This document shows positions 42,767 to 53,032 of a DNA stretch of 64,000 bases, piece after piece. The notes under the pieces were generated by a model. That model did no database searches and was not told the DNA's origin. It worked only from the letters and a program-made list of their open reading frames with translations. Each line of letters opens with the position of its first letter. The first letter of the stretch is position 1. A program made the translations under genes and the position numbers. This stretch comes from Leifsonia sp. TF02-11 (GTDB lineage: Bacteria; Actinomycetota; Actinomycetes; Actinomycetales; Microbacteriaceae): positions 124,001 through 188,000 of the forward strand of contig NZ_JAGEKP010000010.1 in assembly GCF_017565305.1 (NCBI RefSeq), read 5' to 3'.

Positions 42767-44164
42767 CTACTTGGCAGCGACCTCCGCCGGCTCCTTCTTC
42801 GGAGCGGCCTTCTTGGGGGCCTCCGCCGGCGCGGCCTCGACGGCCGGCTTCGGCCGGGCGGCAAACTCCTCGAAGGCGGCGCGCGGCTGCTGCACGGCCG
42901 TCAGCGAGACGACGTCGCGGCCGAGCCAGAAGTTGTTCCACCAGCCCCAGAGCACGCGCCACTTGCGCTCCCAGCTCGGCATCGCGAGGCCGTGGTAGCC
43001 ACGGTGCGCGAACCAGCCCAGGACGCCCTTGACGGCGAGCTTGCCGGACTGCAGCACACCGATGCCGAGGCCGAGGCCCGCGACCGCGCCGAGGCTCTTG
43101 TGGTAGTACTGGCGCGGCAGCTCGCCGCGCAGATCGGCGATGAGGTTCTTCGCGAGCAGCTTGCCCTGGCGCACAGCGTGCTGCGCGTTCGGGACGCAGT
43201 AGCCGCCGACGCCCGCACCGGTCAGGTCGGGGACGGCCGAGACGTCGCCGGCACCCCAGGCGCCCTCGACGATCTCCTCGTCGGTGCCCACGCGCAGGTC
43301 GGCGCGCACACGTAGCCGGCCGCGCTCCTCGATCGGGAGGTCGGTGTGGCGAACCACGGTCGGGTTGGCCATGACACCGGCCGTCCAGACGATCAGGTCG
43401 GTGTCGAAGCTCTCGCCGGTGGACAGCTCGATGTGGCCGTCGACCGCGCTGGTGAGCTGCGTCTCGAGGTGGATCTGCGCGCCGCGCTCCGCGAGGTTCT
43501 TGATGACCCAGTGGCTGGTCGGCAGCGACACCTCCGGCATGATCCGGCCCATGGCCTCGATCAGGTGGAAGTGCGTGTCGTCGAACGACAGCTCCGGGTA
43601 CTTCTTGAGCAGGGCGCTGGCGAACGAGCGCAGCTCGGCGAAGATCTCGATGCCGGCGAAGCCGCCGCCGACGACGACGACGGTCAGGAGGCGGTCGCGC
43701 TCCGGGCCCGGGGGCAGAGCCGCCGCCTTGTCGAAGTTCGTCAGCAGGCGGTCGCGGATGAACACGGCCTCCTCGATCGTCTTCAGGCCCACCGCGTTGT
43801 CGGCGATGCCCGGGATCGGGAAGGTGCGCGACACGGCTCCGGCCGTGACCACGACGATGTCGTATTCGAACTCGTACGGCTCACCGGCCGCCGGCTCGAT
43901 GGTCGCGGTCTTCTTCGCGTGGTCGACGTAGCTGACCTTGCCGCTGATGATGTTCGTGCTCTTCAGGTGGCGACGGTGGGCGACCACCGCGTGGCGCGGC
44001 TCGATGGAGCCTGCGGCCACCTCGGGGAGGAACGGCTGGTACGTCATGTACGGCAGCGGGTCGACCATGGTGACCTCGGCCTCGCCCTTGCGGAGCTGCT
44101 TCTCGAGCTTCCACGCGGTATAGAAACCGGCGTAGCCACCGCCGACGATCAGGATTTTGGGCAC
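42767..44164 (-). CDS. ndh: type II NADH dehydrogenase (NDH-2)
   Basis: 465 aa FAD enzyme passing electrons from NADH to menaquinone without proton pumping. FAD motif IVGGGYAGFYTAW at the start and NADH motif VVVVGGGFAGIE near residue 165; VTAGAVS and the WGAGDVSAV FAD contact follow. A short membrane-associated C-terminal helix region ends in a Lys/Ala/Pro-rich tail (about 435-465). GTG at 44164 chosen because AGGAG lies about 11 nt upstream, within a longer frame to 44185. Confidence 0.92.
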   Translation of the reverse strand: MPKILIVGGGYAGFYTAWKLEKQLRKGEAEVTMVDPLPYMTYQPFLPEVAAGSIEPRHAVVAHRRHLKSTNIISGKVSYVDHAKKTATIEPAAGEPYEFEYDIVVVTAGAVSRTFPIPGIADNAVGLKTIEEAVFIRDRLLTNFDKAAALPPGPERDRLLTVVVVGGGFAGIEIFAELRSFASALLKKYPELSFDDTHFHLIEAMGRIMPEVSLPTSHWVIKNLAERGAQIHLETQLTSAVDGHIELSTGESFDTDLIVWTAGVMANPTVVRHTDLPIEERGRLRVRADLRVGTDEEIVEGAWGAGDVSAVPDLTGAGVGGYCVPNAQHAVRQGKLLAKNLIADLRGELPRQYYHKSLGAVAGLGLGIGVLQSGKLAVKGVLGWFAHRGYHGLAMPSWERKWRVLWGWWNNFWLGRDVVSLTAVQQPRAAFEEFAARPKPAVEAAPAEAPKKAAPKKEPAEVAAK

Positions 44165-44202
44165 AGTAATGCGTCTCCTCAACACGAAAGTATGCGGTTA
44201 AT

Positions 44203-45528
44203 CTACCCCCTCCGCACCGCTCGCCTGAAATGCAGCCACGCCCCGACCGCGCCGAGGGCGAGAAGGGCCACGAATCCCGAGATCAGACTGAACGGGAGCC
44301 AGAGGGTGGTGAGGACGCTCCATTGCGGCCAGAAGAACGCCCGCCAGGTCACAGGCCGCTCCGGAGCCAAGGCTTTCGGCGCGGGAGCGGCCTCCGCATC
44401 GCCGGCGCCCGGCACCGCCGTCGCGGGCGCGTCGGCCCTGCGGTGGATGTGGATCCACTGGGTCAGGTCGCCCATCGGGTTGGCGTTCACGTGCGGCACG
44501 GTCGCGGTGACCGCCGCGGCGGCGTCCAGCAGTCCGTAGCCGTACACCGGGCTCGGCACGGCGCCGCCGGCGGGTCGCGCCGTCTTGATGATCCGGTTGA
44601 TGACGTCCGGCGCCTTCAGGTCGGGATGCGCGGCCCGCACGAGCGCCACCGCGGCGGAGACCAGCGGAGCCGCACCGCTGGTGCCCGCCCACTGCACGTA
44701 GCCTCCGCCCGGGTTCGCACCGACCAGCTGCTCGCTCGGTGCGGACACTCCGATCGTGATGCCCTGCGAGGACGCGTCGAACGAGGCCTGGCCCGCGCGG
44801 TCCACCCCGGCGACGGTGAGCACGCCCGGGATCGTCGCCGGCGCTCCGACCTCCGTGGTGCCGCTCCCCCGGTTGCCGGCCGCGGCCACCACGACCACGT
44901 CGTGCGAGAACGCGTACTGGAACGCGTCGTCCCAGCTGGTCGGCCAGTCGAGGGTGTTGCGGGTGAGCGACATGTTGATGACGGAGGCGCCGTTGTCCAC
45001 GGCCCAGCGGACGGCCTCCGCGACCTGGTCGTCGCTGCTCACGGCCCCGATGGCGGTGCCGAGCGCGACCGAGGCGGTGAGGATGCTCGCCTGTGGCGCC
45101 GCGCCGAGCACGCCGGAGTCGGGGCCGGTGCCGCGCCCGGCGAGCAGGGAGGCCACCCACGTGCCGTGATCCGCCGCCTCCCCCGCGCCGAGCGGCTTCT
45201 GCCCGTTGGGCCTGCCGACGCCGGAGACGTCGGCGCCTCCGACGACGGCGCCCGCGAGGTCGGGAACAGACCCGTCGACGCCGGTGTCGATGACCGCGAC
45301 CTTCACGCCGGCGCCCCTGGTCGTCTGCCAGGCCTTGGTGAAGCCGTAGTCGTTCAGCCAGTACTCCATGTCGCGCACCTGGTCGGCGTGCGCGACGGTC
45401 GCCGGCGCCAGCCCGACGGCGAACGCCGTCGCGAGCGCGGCCATGACGAAGGCGACGGTGCGACGTGCCCGGCCGAACCGCGAACCCGGCCGGGAGGTCG
45501 CCGGCTTCAGCCGACCTGGATGCGGCAC
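44203..45528 (-). CDS. mycosin-like S8 serine protease, membrane anchored
   Basis: 441 aa subtilase: signal/anchor (about 22-48, ending VAHA), catalytic triad Asp81 (VIDTGVDG), His121 (DHGTWV) and Ser284 (GTSGAAP), oxyanion Asn219 (AAAGN). A Pro/Ala linker leads to a C-terminal helix (about 410-430), the MycP layout. No ESX/T7SS genes are adjacent, unlike mycosins. GTG at 45528, 7 nt after GGAGG; the start overlaps the DUF501 gene by 22 nt. Confidence 0.88.
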   Translation of the reverse strand: MPHPGRLKPATSRPGSRFGRARRTVAFVMAALATAFAVGLAPATVAHADQVRDMEYWLNDYGFTKAWQTTRGAGVKVAVIDTGVDGSVPDLAGAVVGGADVSGVGRPNGQKPLGAGEAADHGTWVASLLAGRGTGPDSGVLGAAPQASILTASVALGTAIGAVSSDDQVAEAVRWAVDNGASVINMSLTRNTLDWPTSWDDAFQYAFSHDVVVVAAAGNRGSGTTEVGAPATIPGVLTVAGVDRAGQASFDASSQGITIGVSAPSEQLVGANPGGGYVQWAGTSGAAPLVSAAVALVRAAHPDLKAPDVINRIIKTARPAGGAVPSPVYGYGLLDAAAAVTATVPHVNANPMGDLTQWIHIHRRADAPATAVPGAGDAEAAPAPKALAPERPVTWRAFFWPQWSVLTTLWLPFSLISGFVALLALGAVGAWLHFRRAVRRG

Positions 45529-46019
45529 TCGCACACCTCCGGCGACCACCCGCCACGGGCGAGGGCCAGGTCGCCGATCGGGTTGACGCCGGGACCGGCG
45601 GCGAGCGCGTGCGCCGCGAGCGCGTGCAGGCACTTGACCCGGGTGGGCATGCCGCCCGCCGAGACGCCCGCGAGCTCCTCCACGACGCCGATCGACTCGC
45701 GGTCGGCGAGGTACTGCTCGTGCGCCGCCCGGTACTGCTCGCGCAGCTGTTCGTCCTCGGCCAGGAGGTCGTTGTACTCGTTCATCACCTGTGTGGCCTC
45801 CAACTGCGACATGGCGGCCGTGGCGGCGGGGTGGCTCAGGTAGTAGAACGTCGGGAACGGCGTGCCGTCGTCGAGGCGCGGCGCGGTCGAGACGACGGTG
45901 GGGCGCCCGCAGACGCAGCGGGCGGCGATCCCGACGACGTTGCGCGCCGGCCGGCCGAGCTGCTCGCTCACGGCCGCGATGTCGGCGTCGGTCACGGGGT
46001 CGAACGGGGGTCTGGTCAT
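45507..46019 (-). CDS. DUF501 protein (Rv1025-like)
   Basis: 170 aa: an N-terminal Cys/His-rich part (IAARCVCGRPTVVST) and a helical middle with LEATQVMNEYNDLLAEDEQL. DUF501 proteins follow eno-divIC in actinobacteria, usually before ppx, as at Rv1025. Here ppx is replaced by the S8 protease and NDH-2. ATG overlaps the divIC stop (TGATG). Function unknown. Confidence 0.85.
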   Translation of the reverse strand: MTRPPFDPVTDADIAAVSEQLGRPARNVVGIAARCVCGRPTVVSTAPRLDDGTPFPTFYYLSHPAATAAMSQLEATQVMNEYNDLLAEDEQLREQYRAAHEQYLADRESIGVVEELAGVSAGGMPTRVKCLHALAAHALAAGPGVNPIGDLALARGGWSPEVCECRIQVG

Positions 46020-46582
46020 CACTTGCCGCCTGTGGTGCTGGGAGTGGGGGTGGGAGTCGGGGCCGGCGTGGAGCCGAGCTGTGCGGGCGTCGCGTCGGTG
46101 AGACCGGCGCCCATGAACGAACCGAAGAGGGAGCCGACCCAGTCGGTGTGCGTCTTCTGCAGTTTGGAGCTCACCGGGGTCGGGTCCTTCGTCGCCGCGG
46201 GCGGCCGGTCGTCGATGACCAGATAGCTGACCTCCCCCGGCATGACGTAGTAGAGGCGATCGCGCGCCTGTGCCCGGATGTAGCTGGGATCGTTCCAGCG
46301 CGCGCGCTGCTCCTTGAGCGCGTCGACCCGGGCCGAGAGCTGGTCGACGGCCTTCTGCTGGTCCGCGATCTGCTGCCGTTGCGCCAGGAAGCCCTGCAGC
46401 GACGGCGCGAGGATCACGACGGCGAGCACGACGGCTCCCATCATCACCAGGGAGAATGCCGAGAAGTGCAGGCCGCGAAGCCACCGCCCGGTCTCCGACG
46501 GCTCGTCGAACGATGCGGCGACGCGTGTGGTGCGGGATGCCCGGGAGCGGGACGCCGGGGTTCGGCCGGACTGCTTCGGCAT
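46019..46582 (-). CDS. septum formation initiator (DivIC/FtsB family)
   Basis: 187 aa bitopic membrane protein: basic cytoplasmic N-terminus, one helix (about 43-63), then a coiled coil (QRQQIADQQKAVDQLSARVDALKEQ) and a short domain with PGEVSYLVID. The family recruits the divisome (Rv1024 position). Pro/Thr-rich C-terminal tail. GGGAGG 5-6 nt upstream. Promoter region shared with a minus-strand small membrane gene's downstream gap. Confidence 0.9.
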   Translation of the reverse strand: MPKQSGRTPASRSRASRTTRVAASFDEPSETGRWLRGLHFSAFSLVMMGAVVLAVVILAPSLQGFLAQRQQIADQQKAVDQLSARVDALKEQRARWNDPSYIRAQARDRLYYVMPGEVSYLVIDDRPPAATKDPTPVSSKLQKTHTDWVGSLFGSFMGAGLTDATPAQLGSTPAPTPTPTPSTTGGK

Positions 46583-46691
46583 GGCCCCTCCCGGGTGGTC
46601 TCGACGGACGTGGAGGACCGGAAGGCCCCGTGCACAATCGTAGGCGATGCCCGCCAGGAGGCGGCCGTGAGCGCGGGGTGTCGCCGGGCGT

Positions 46692-46949
46692 TCAGCCAGC
46701 TGCCAGCGTGAACACCAGCCGCACGGCGCCGACCGCCAGCAACCCGACGCCGCCGATCGTGAAGACCAGACCGATCGCGCGCGCATCCTTCGCCCGAAAG
46801 GCGTGCCGAGCCTCCCGATCGGCGAACAGCGCGGCCGCCCGCTCCGGGCGCCGCAGCAGGTAGGCGCCGAAGACCGCGAACAGCGCGGCGAGCAGCAGGA
46901 ACAGGGCGAGCGCGAGAATCTCGGCCGGGTGTCCCGCTGCGATGCGCAT
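46692..46949 (-). CDS. small two-helix membrane protein
   Basis: 85 aa, two hydrophobic helices (about 11-32 and 58-80) with a basic/acidic loop between them. Start ATG at 46949; an in-frame ATG at 46979 is possible. Between divIC and eno on the same strand. Not recognised. Confidence 0.6.
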   Translation of the reverse strand: MRIAAGHPAEILALALFLLLAALFAVFGAYLLRRPERAAALFADREARHAFRAKDARAIGLVFTIGGVGLLAVGAVRLVFTLAAG

Positions 46950-46988
46950 GGGGTGATTCTCGCAGAGGCCGGCGCCCATGAAGCCACG

Positions 46989-47042
46989 AAGGGTGAGTAG
47001 TCGCGGGAAACCCGAACCGGATTTCCGCGGCTACTCACCCTT
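46989..47042 (-). terminator. long imperfect hairpin after eno
   Basis: About 21-nt arms (46989-47010 and 47022-47042) with one mismatch and one bulge, directly downstream of the eno stop at 47053. It also contains the start region of the small gene's upstream frame. Confidence 0.75.
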
Positions 47043-47052
47043 GGGCGAGCGG

Positions 47053-48372
<1,320 letters not shown>

Positions 48373-48456
48373 CTAGTGACGTCGGGTTAACGGCCAGAAC
48401 GGCATGGCGGGATGCTTGCGACAAATGGCGCGCGAGTCGTGGGCGTCGACCGGCGC

Positions 48457-48480
48457 GCGGCGCTCACGTGAGCACGCCGC
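48457..48480 (-). terminator. palindromic hairpin just after hisS
   Basis: GCGGCG-CTCACGTGAG-CACGCCGC, near-perfect dyad 3 nt after the hisS stop, in the 149-bp gap before eno. Confidence 0.5.
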
Positions 48481-48482
48481 GT

Positions 48483-49775
48483 TCAGGCCAGCGGCTTGAT
48501 CTCGAGGGCGGACGCGTCCGCCGTGCCGGCTCCGACGAACGCGAACGACCGGTACCCGGCCGCAGCCGCCCGGTCGAGGACCGCCTTGAGGTTCTTCGCC
48601 CTGCGGTCGAGCCGCACGCGCCGCCCGGCGGCGACGAGCTCCGACTTGATCGCCATCAGCCGGTCGAGGGGCACGTCGGCGTCGTGGACGAGGACGAGGG
48701 AGTCGACGCCGGAGTCGTCGGGGACGTCGATCAGGTCGACGACCCGCTCGAACCCGATCGAGAAGCCGGCCGCGGGCACGTCGGTGCCGAGGAAGCGCCC
48801 GATCATGCCGTCGTAGCGTCCGCCGCCGCCCACCGAGCTGCCCGAGCCCGGGTGCGCGATCTCGAAGATCGTGCCGGTGTAGTAGCCCATGCCGCGCACC
48901 AGGGTGGGGTCGAAGCGCAGGGCGACGCCCTCCGGGAGGGTGTCGAGCGCGTGGGCCAGCGCCTCCAGCTCGGCGATGGCGTCCGAGTCCATCCCCGCGG
49001 GGAGGATGCCCGAGATCGCCTCGACGGTCAGCTCCACTCCCCCGTCGGCGAGGTGCGGCTCGAGCGCGGCGAGGATGCCACCCAGCACGGCGGCGGAGTC
49101 GGCTCCGCCCTCGCTGAGCTCGGCGACGACGCCCTCCGCGCCGATCTTGTCGAGCTTGTCGATCGAGATGAGCACCTGCGGCCAGCGCGACTCGGCGAAG
49201 CCGCAGTACTCGAGGAGGCCGTTCAGGATGCGGCGGTCGTTGATGCGGATGGTGCAGCCCGTCAGCCCGAGCGCCTCCAACGCGGCGGCTGTCGCGGTGA
49301 TCAACTCGACCTCTGCCAGCTGGGAGCCCTCGCCGATGATGTCGATGTCGCACTGCACGAACTGGCGGTAGCGGCCCTTCTGCGGGCGCTCGGCCCGCCA
49401 CACCGGCGCGATCTGGATGCTGCGGAAGACGGGCGGCAGTTCGGCGCGGTGGCTGGCGTAGAAGCGGGCCAGCGGGACGGTCAGGTCGAAGCGGAGGCCG
49501 AGGTCGCAGAGCGCGAGGGTGTCGCCCGACTCGATCGCCGCGCGCAGGTCGTCGCCGCCGAGTCCCCGCTTGAGCACGCTGAAGGCGAGCTTCTCGTTGT
49601 CGCCGCCGAGCCCGGAGTGCAGGCGGGCGACGTCCTCCACGACGGGCGTCTCGATCTCGTCGAAGCCGTGCGCGGCGAAGCTCCGACGGATCACGCCGAG
49701 GGCGTGCTCACGCCGGGCCTTCTCGGCGGGGAGGAAGTCGCGCATGCCGCGGGGCGGTGTGATCGGGGAAGCCAT
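48483..49775 (-). CDS. hisS: histidyl-tRNA synthetase
   Basis: 430 aa class II synthetase: histidine-site motif RGMGYYTGTIFE and the GGGRYDGMIG loop, with a C-terminal anticodon-binding domain (LDRRAKNLKAVLDRA). ATG at 49775, supported by domain alignment; longer frames add a non-conserved leader. Placed between the siderophore ABC genes and eno, away from its M. tuberculosis position. Confidence 0.93.
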   Translation of the reverse strand: MASPITPPRGMRDFLPAEKARREHALGVIRRSFAAHGFDEIETPVVEDVARLHSGLGGDNEKLAFSVLKRGLGGDDLRAAIESGDTLALCDLGLRFDLTVPLARFYASHRAELPPVFRSIQIAPVWRAERPQKGRYRQFVQCDIDIIGEGSQLAEVELITATAAALEALGLTGCTIRINDRRILNGLLEYCGFAESRWPQVLISIDKLDKIGAEGVVAELSEGGADSAAVLGGILAALEPHLADGGVELTVEAISGILPAGMDSDAIAELEALAHALDTLPEGVALRFDPTLVRGMGYYTGTIFEIAHPGSGSSVGGGGRYDGMIGRFLGTDVPAAGFSIGFERVVDLIDVPDDSGVDSLVLVHDADVPLDRLMAIKSELVAAGRRVRLDRRAKNLKAVLDRAAAAGYRSFAFVGAGTADASALEIKPLA

Positions 49776-50100
49776 GCGTCGATTCTTCCAGATGGGCACG
49801 CACCCCGCCCTCACGGGCCGATCGCGGCACCCGGGGGTATCGCGGTGGAGCCGGGCGCGGTCGTACACTGCTTCTGTTGCCACCCTGAAGTCGTGCCGAC
49901 CCGCGCGATAGGGCGGTGTCCCAGCGAGGACCTGGCATGAGCCGCGACCGTTCGATCACCTCGGCCGCGTTGCCAGACACACGACAACGCGCCCGCCGTG
50001 GCCGGAAGAATGCGCCGTCGCGAGGCAGCGGTCTCATCCGAGCGGCGATCCTGACCACCGGCGGACGCGCTGCCGGCCGGCATGCTGCCGGCGGGCTGCG
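49776..50100. other. 325-bp intergenic region with a possible structured transcript
   Basis: No convincing gene. On the + strand a TACACT -10-like box at 49864 precedes a segment (about 49877-49938) with pairings TGCCA/TGGCA, CCG.CCC/GGGCGG and GTCC/GGAC. A frame starting ATG at 49937 would run antisense into the downstream ABC gene and looks spurious. Confidence 0.35.
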
Positions 50101-50901
50101 CTACAGCGTGTGGTGCCGCCCCAGCGGAACCACCAGCGGCGTTCCGCTCACGGGGTCGGGCGCGATGACCGACTCGACGCCGAAGACGTCGCGGACCAGG
50201 TCGGAGGTGACGACCTCGGCCGGGTCGCCGGAGGCCACGATCGAGCCGGCGCGCATCGCGATCAGGTGGTCGGCGTAGCGGGCGGCCAGGTTGAGGTCGT
50301 GCAGCACCATCACGATGGTGCTCCCCCGGGCAGCGTTGAGGTCGAGCAGCAGGTCCAGCACGTCGAGCTGGTGGCTGATGTCGAGGAACGTCGTCGGCTC
50401 GTCGAGCAGGAGGATTCCGGTCTGCTGGGCGAGAGCCATCGCGATCCAGACGCGCTGGCGCTGGCCCCCGGAGAGCTCGTCGATCGCGCGGTAGGCGAGG
50501 TCGGCGACACCGGTCGCCGTCATCGCCTCCTGCACCGCGGCGTCGTCGTCGGCCGTCCAGCGGCGGAACCAGCCCTGGTGCGGGTAGCGGCCGCGCGACA
50601 CCAGGTCGGCGACCGTGATGCCGTCGGGCGCGGTGGGTGTCTGCGGCAGCAGTCCGAGCCGGGTGGCGACCTCTTTGGTCGGCAGGGTCCGGATGTCGGC
50701 GCCGTCGAGCAGCACGCGTCCGGAGGCCGGGGCGAGCAGTCGCGAAAGGGCGCGCAGCAGCGTGGACTTGCCGCACGCGTTCGGACCGACGATGGCCGTG
50801 ACCCGCCCGGGCGGGATGTCGAGGTCGAGGCCGTCGACGACCACCCGACCCTCGTAGGCGAGGGTCAGGTCGCGCGCTGCGAGAGTGATCTGCGTTGTCA
50901 T
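50101..50901 (-). CDS. siderophore ABC importer ATPase (FepC-like)
   Basis: 266 aa: Walker [10 protein letters not shown], signature LSGGQRQR, Walker [10 protein letters not shown]-loop LHDLN. FepC/FhuC family. ATG at 50901, 1 nt after the permease stop. Last gene of the binding protein-permease-permease-ATPase iron operon. Confidence 0.93.
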   Translation of the reverse strand: MTTQITLAARDLTLAYEGRVVVDGLDLDIPPGRVTAIVGPNACGKSTLLRALSRLLAPASGRVLLDGADIRTLPTKEVATRLGLLPQTPTAPDGITVADLVSRGRYPHQGWFRRWTADDDAAVQEAMTATGVADLAYRAIDELSGGQRQRVWIAMALAQQTGILLLDEPTTFLDISHQLDVLDLLLDLNAARGSTIVMVLHDLNLAARYADHLIAMRAGSIVASGDPAEVVTSDLVRDVFGVESVIAPDPVSGTPLVVPLGRHHTL

Positions 50902-50902
50902 G

Positions 50903-51967
50903 TCAGCCTCCTCGGCCGATGCGGTTGGTCCTGGTCAGCTGCCAGAGCAGGTAGGGCGCCCCGACGATCCCCGTCACCACGCCGACCGGGAAGACGACAC
51001 CGGGGATCGCGAACTGCGCGACGACATCGGAGACGACGAGCACGAGCGCGCCGACGAGTGCAGCCGGAACGAGCGCGAGGGCGCCGCGACCGACCAGCCG
51101 CCTGGCCACCGGTGCGGCGAGCAGGGCGACGAAGGCGATGGGGCCGGCGACCGAGACGGCCACCGCCGCCAGCGCGACTCCGACCGCGATGCTCAGGACG
51201 CGCGTGCGCTCGGGCCGCACGCCGAGCCCTGCCGCGACGTCGTCGCCGAGCCCGAGGGCGCCGAGCGGCCGACCCACCAGCAGTGCTGCGGGCACGAGCA
51301 CCACGACGCTGACGGCGAGCACGGTCAGCGAGACGGAGTCGATGCTGTTCAGGCTGCCGGTGATCCAGACCAGCGCCTGCTGCACGTCGCGCAGCTCGGC
51401 GCGGGTCAGCACGTACGACACGAGCCCGGCGCAGATCGCTGCGAAGCCGATCCCGACCAGCACGAAGCGGTATCCGCTGACCCCGTTGCGCCACGCCAGC
51501 AGGTAGATCAGCACGGCGGCGACCAGTGTGCCGGCGAGCACGACTCCTGTGAGCGCGAGACCGGTGACGCCGAACCAGACCAGCGCGACGGCGCCGGTCG
51601 CGCTGGCGGCTGTTGTGATGCCGATGATGTCCGGGCTCGCGAGCGGGTTGCGCGCGACCGACTGGAAGAGGCCCCCCGAGATCCCGAGGGACGCCCCGAC
51701 CAGCACGGCCGCGAGCAGGCGCGGGAGACGCAGGTCGAGGATGACGAACGACGTGAGCCGGTCGGCCCGGCCCACGAGCGCGGCGAGCACGTCGGCGGGG
51801 GCGACCCCCGCCGCACCGAATGTGAGCGAGACCGCCGACACCACGACGACGAGCACGGCGAGCACGAGGGAGACGCGTGCCGCCCGACCCCGCCGTCTGC
51901 GACGGTCGGTCGCGACGGCGGAGGCCGCTCCTGCGGCGACCCGGGAGGTCGCGGCCGGGGCGCTCAC
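50903..51967 (-). CDS. iron-siderophore permease (FecCD family)
   Basis: 354 aa with about ten helices, typical FecCD segments ([31 protein letters not shown]-like [12 protein letters not shown], and [17 protein letters not shown]). GTG start overlaps the preceding permease stop (GTGA). Forms the pore together with the partner permease. Confidence 0.92.
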   Translation of the reverse strand: MSAPAATSRVAAGAASAVATDRRRRRGRAARVSLVLAVLVVVVSAVSLTFGAAGVAPADVLAALVGRADRLTSFVILDLRLPRLLAAVLVGASLGISGGLFQSVARNPLASPDIIGITTAASATGAVALVWFGVTGLALTGVVLAGTLVAAVLIYLLAWRNGVSGYRFVLVGIGFAAICAGLVSYVLTRAELRDVQQALVWITGSLNSIDSVSLTVLAVSVVVLVPAALLVGRPLGALGLGDDVAAGLGVRPERTRVLSIAVGVALAAVAVSVAGPIAFVALLAAPVARRLVGRGALALVPAALVGALVLVVSDVVAQFAIPGVVFPVGVVTGIVGAPYLLWQLTRTNRIGRGG

Positions 51968-53025
51968 AGTCCCACCAGTTTGCGCCGGCGCACGAGCGCG
52001 ATGAAGAGCGGCGCCCCGACGAACGCCATCACGATGCCGACCTGCAGCTCACCCGGGGGCGCGACGACGCGGCCGATGACGTCGCAGGCGATCAGAAGGG
52101 CAGGCGCGATCACCGCCGAGTAGGCGAGGATGCGGCGGTAGTCGGCGCCGACGACCCAGCGCGCGACGTGGGGAACGACGAGACCGACGAACGCGATCGG
52201 GCCGACGGCCGCGGTCGCCGAGCCGCACAGCAGCACGATGGCCACGGCGGACAGGACGCGGGCCAATCCGACTCGTTGGCCGAGGCCGCGGGCGACGTCG
52301 TCACCGAGGGCCAGGCCGTTGAGCAGCCTCCCGAGGGTCAGTGCCAGGATCGCCCCGACGACGAGCGTCGGCAGCACCTGCCACAGCACGCCGAAGCCGC
52401 GCCCGGCGAGCGAGCCGACCTGCCAGAAGCGCATCTGGTCGAGCGAGACCCGGCTGGTCAGCATGACGGCGGTGATGAGCGAGCCGAGGGCGGCAGAGAC
52501 CGCCGCCCCGGCCAGCGCGAGCTTGACCGGGGTCGCGCCTTCGCGGCCGACCGCCGAGACGGCGTAGACGAGTCCGGCGGCGAGCGCCGCGCCGGCGAAC
52601 GCGAACCACACATACCCGGAGACCGCGGTCACACCGAAGAACGCGATCGCGACGACCACGGCGAGGGAGGCGCCGAAGTTGACGCCGAGGATGCCGGGAT
52701 CCGCCAGCGGGTTGCGCGACAGGCCCTGCATCACCGTGCCCGCGAGCCCGAGCGCCAGACCGGCCGCGAGACCGAGCAGGGTGCGCGGGAGCCGGCTTCC
52801 GACGACGACAAGGGAGTCGTCGTCGGTCGGCGAGTAGTGCGTCAGCGCGTGGAGGACGTCGGCGGGAGCGATGGTGCGCGCACCGACCATCAGGCTCAGC
52901 ACGCACACCACCAGCAGGGCGACGACGGCGGCCGCGAAGCCGACGAGCGCACGCCGGCGGCGCCGGACGGCGACGCGGGCCTCCCCGGTCCGTCCGGCGC
53001 CGGCGGTGGCGACACCGGTAGGCAT
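51964..53025 (-). CDS. iron-siderophore permease (FecCD family), partner
   Basis: 353 aa, ten helices, with GTVMQGLSRNPLADPGILGVN, ALGDDVARGLGQRVG and GPIAFVGLVVPHVAR. Basic N-terminus of about 25 residues. Starts ATG 8 nt after the binding-protein gene. Heterodimer partner of the following permease. Confidence 0.92.
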   Translation of the reverse strand: MPTGVATAGAGRTGEARVAVRRRRRALVGFAAAVVALLVVCVLSLMVGARTIAPADVLHALTHYSPTDDDSLVVVGSRLPRTLLGLAAGLALGLAGTVMQGLSRNPLADPGILGVNFGASLAVVVAIAFFGVTAVSGYVWFAFAGAALAAGLVYAVSAVGREGATPVKLALAGAAVSAALGSLITAVMLTSRVSLDQMRFWQVGSLAGRGFGVLWQVLPTLVVGAILALTLGRLLNGLALGDDVARGLGQRVGLARVLSAVAIVLLCGSATAAVGPIAFVGLVVPHVARWVVGADYRRILAYSAVIAPALLIACDVIGRVVAPPGELQVGIVMAFVGAPLFIALVRRRKLVGL

Positions 53026-53032
53026 CGCGCGG

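Noticed and set aside
44203-46037. ESX/T7SS cluster suggested by the mycosin-like protease
   Set aside because: No EccB, EccC, EccD, EsxA/B or PE/PPE-like genes around.
49937-50278. 113-codon + strand frame downstream of the TACACT box
   Set aside because: Runs antisense into the FepC-like gene, lacks a ribosome site and has no domain.
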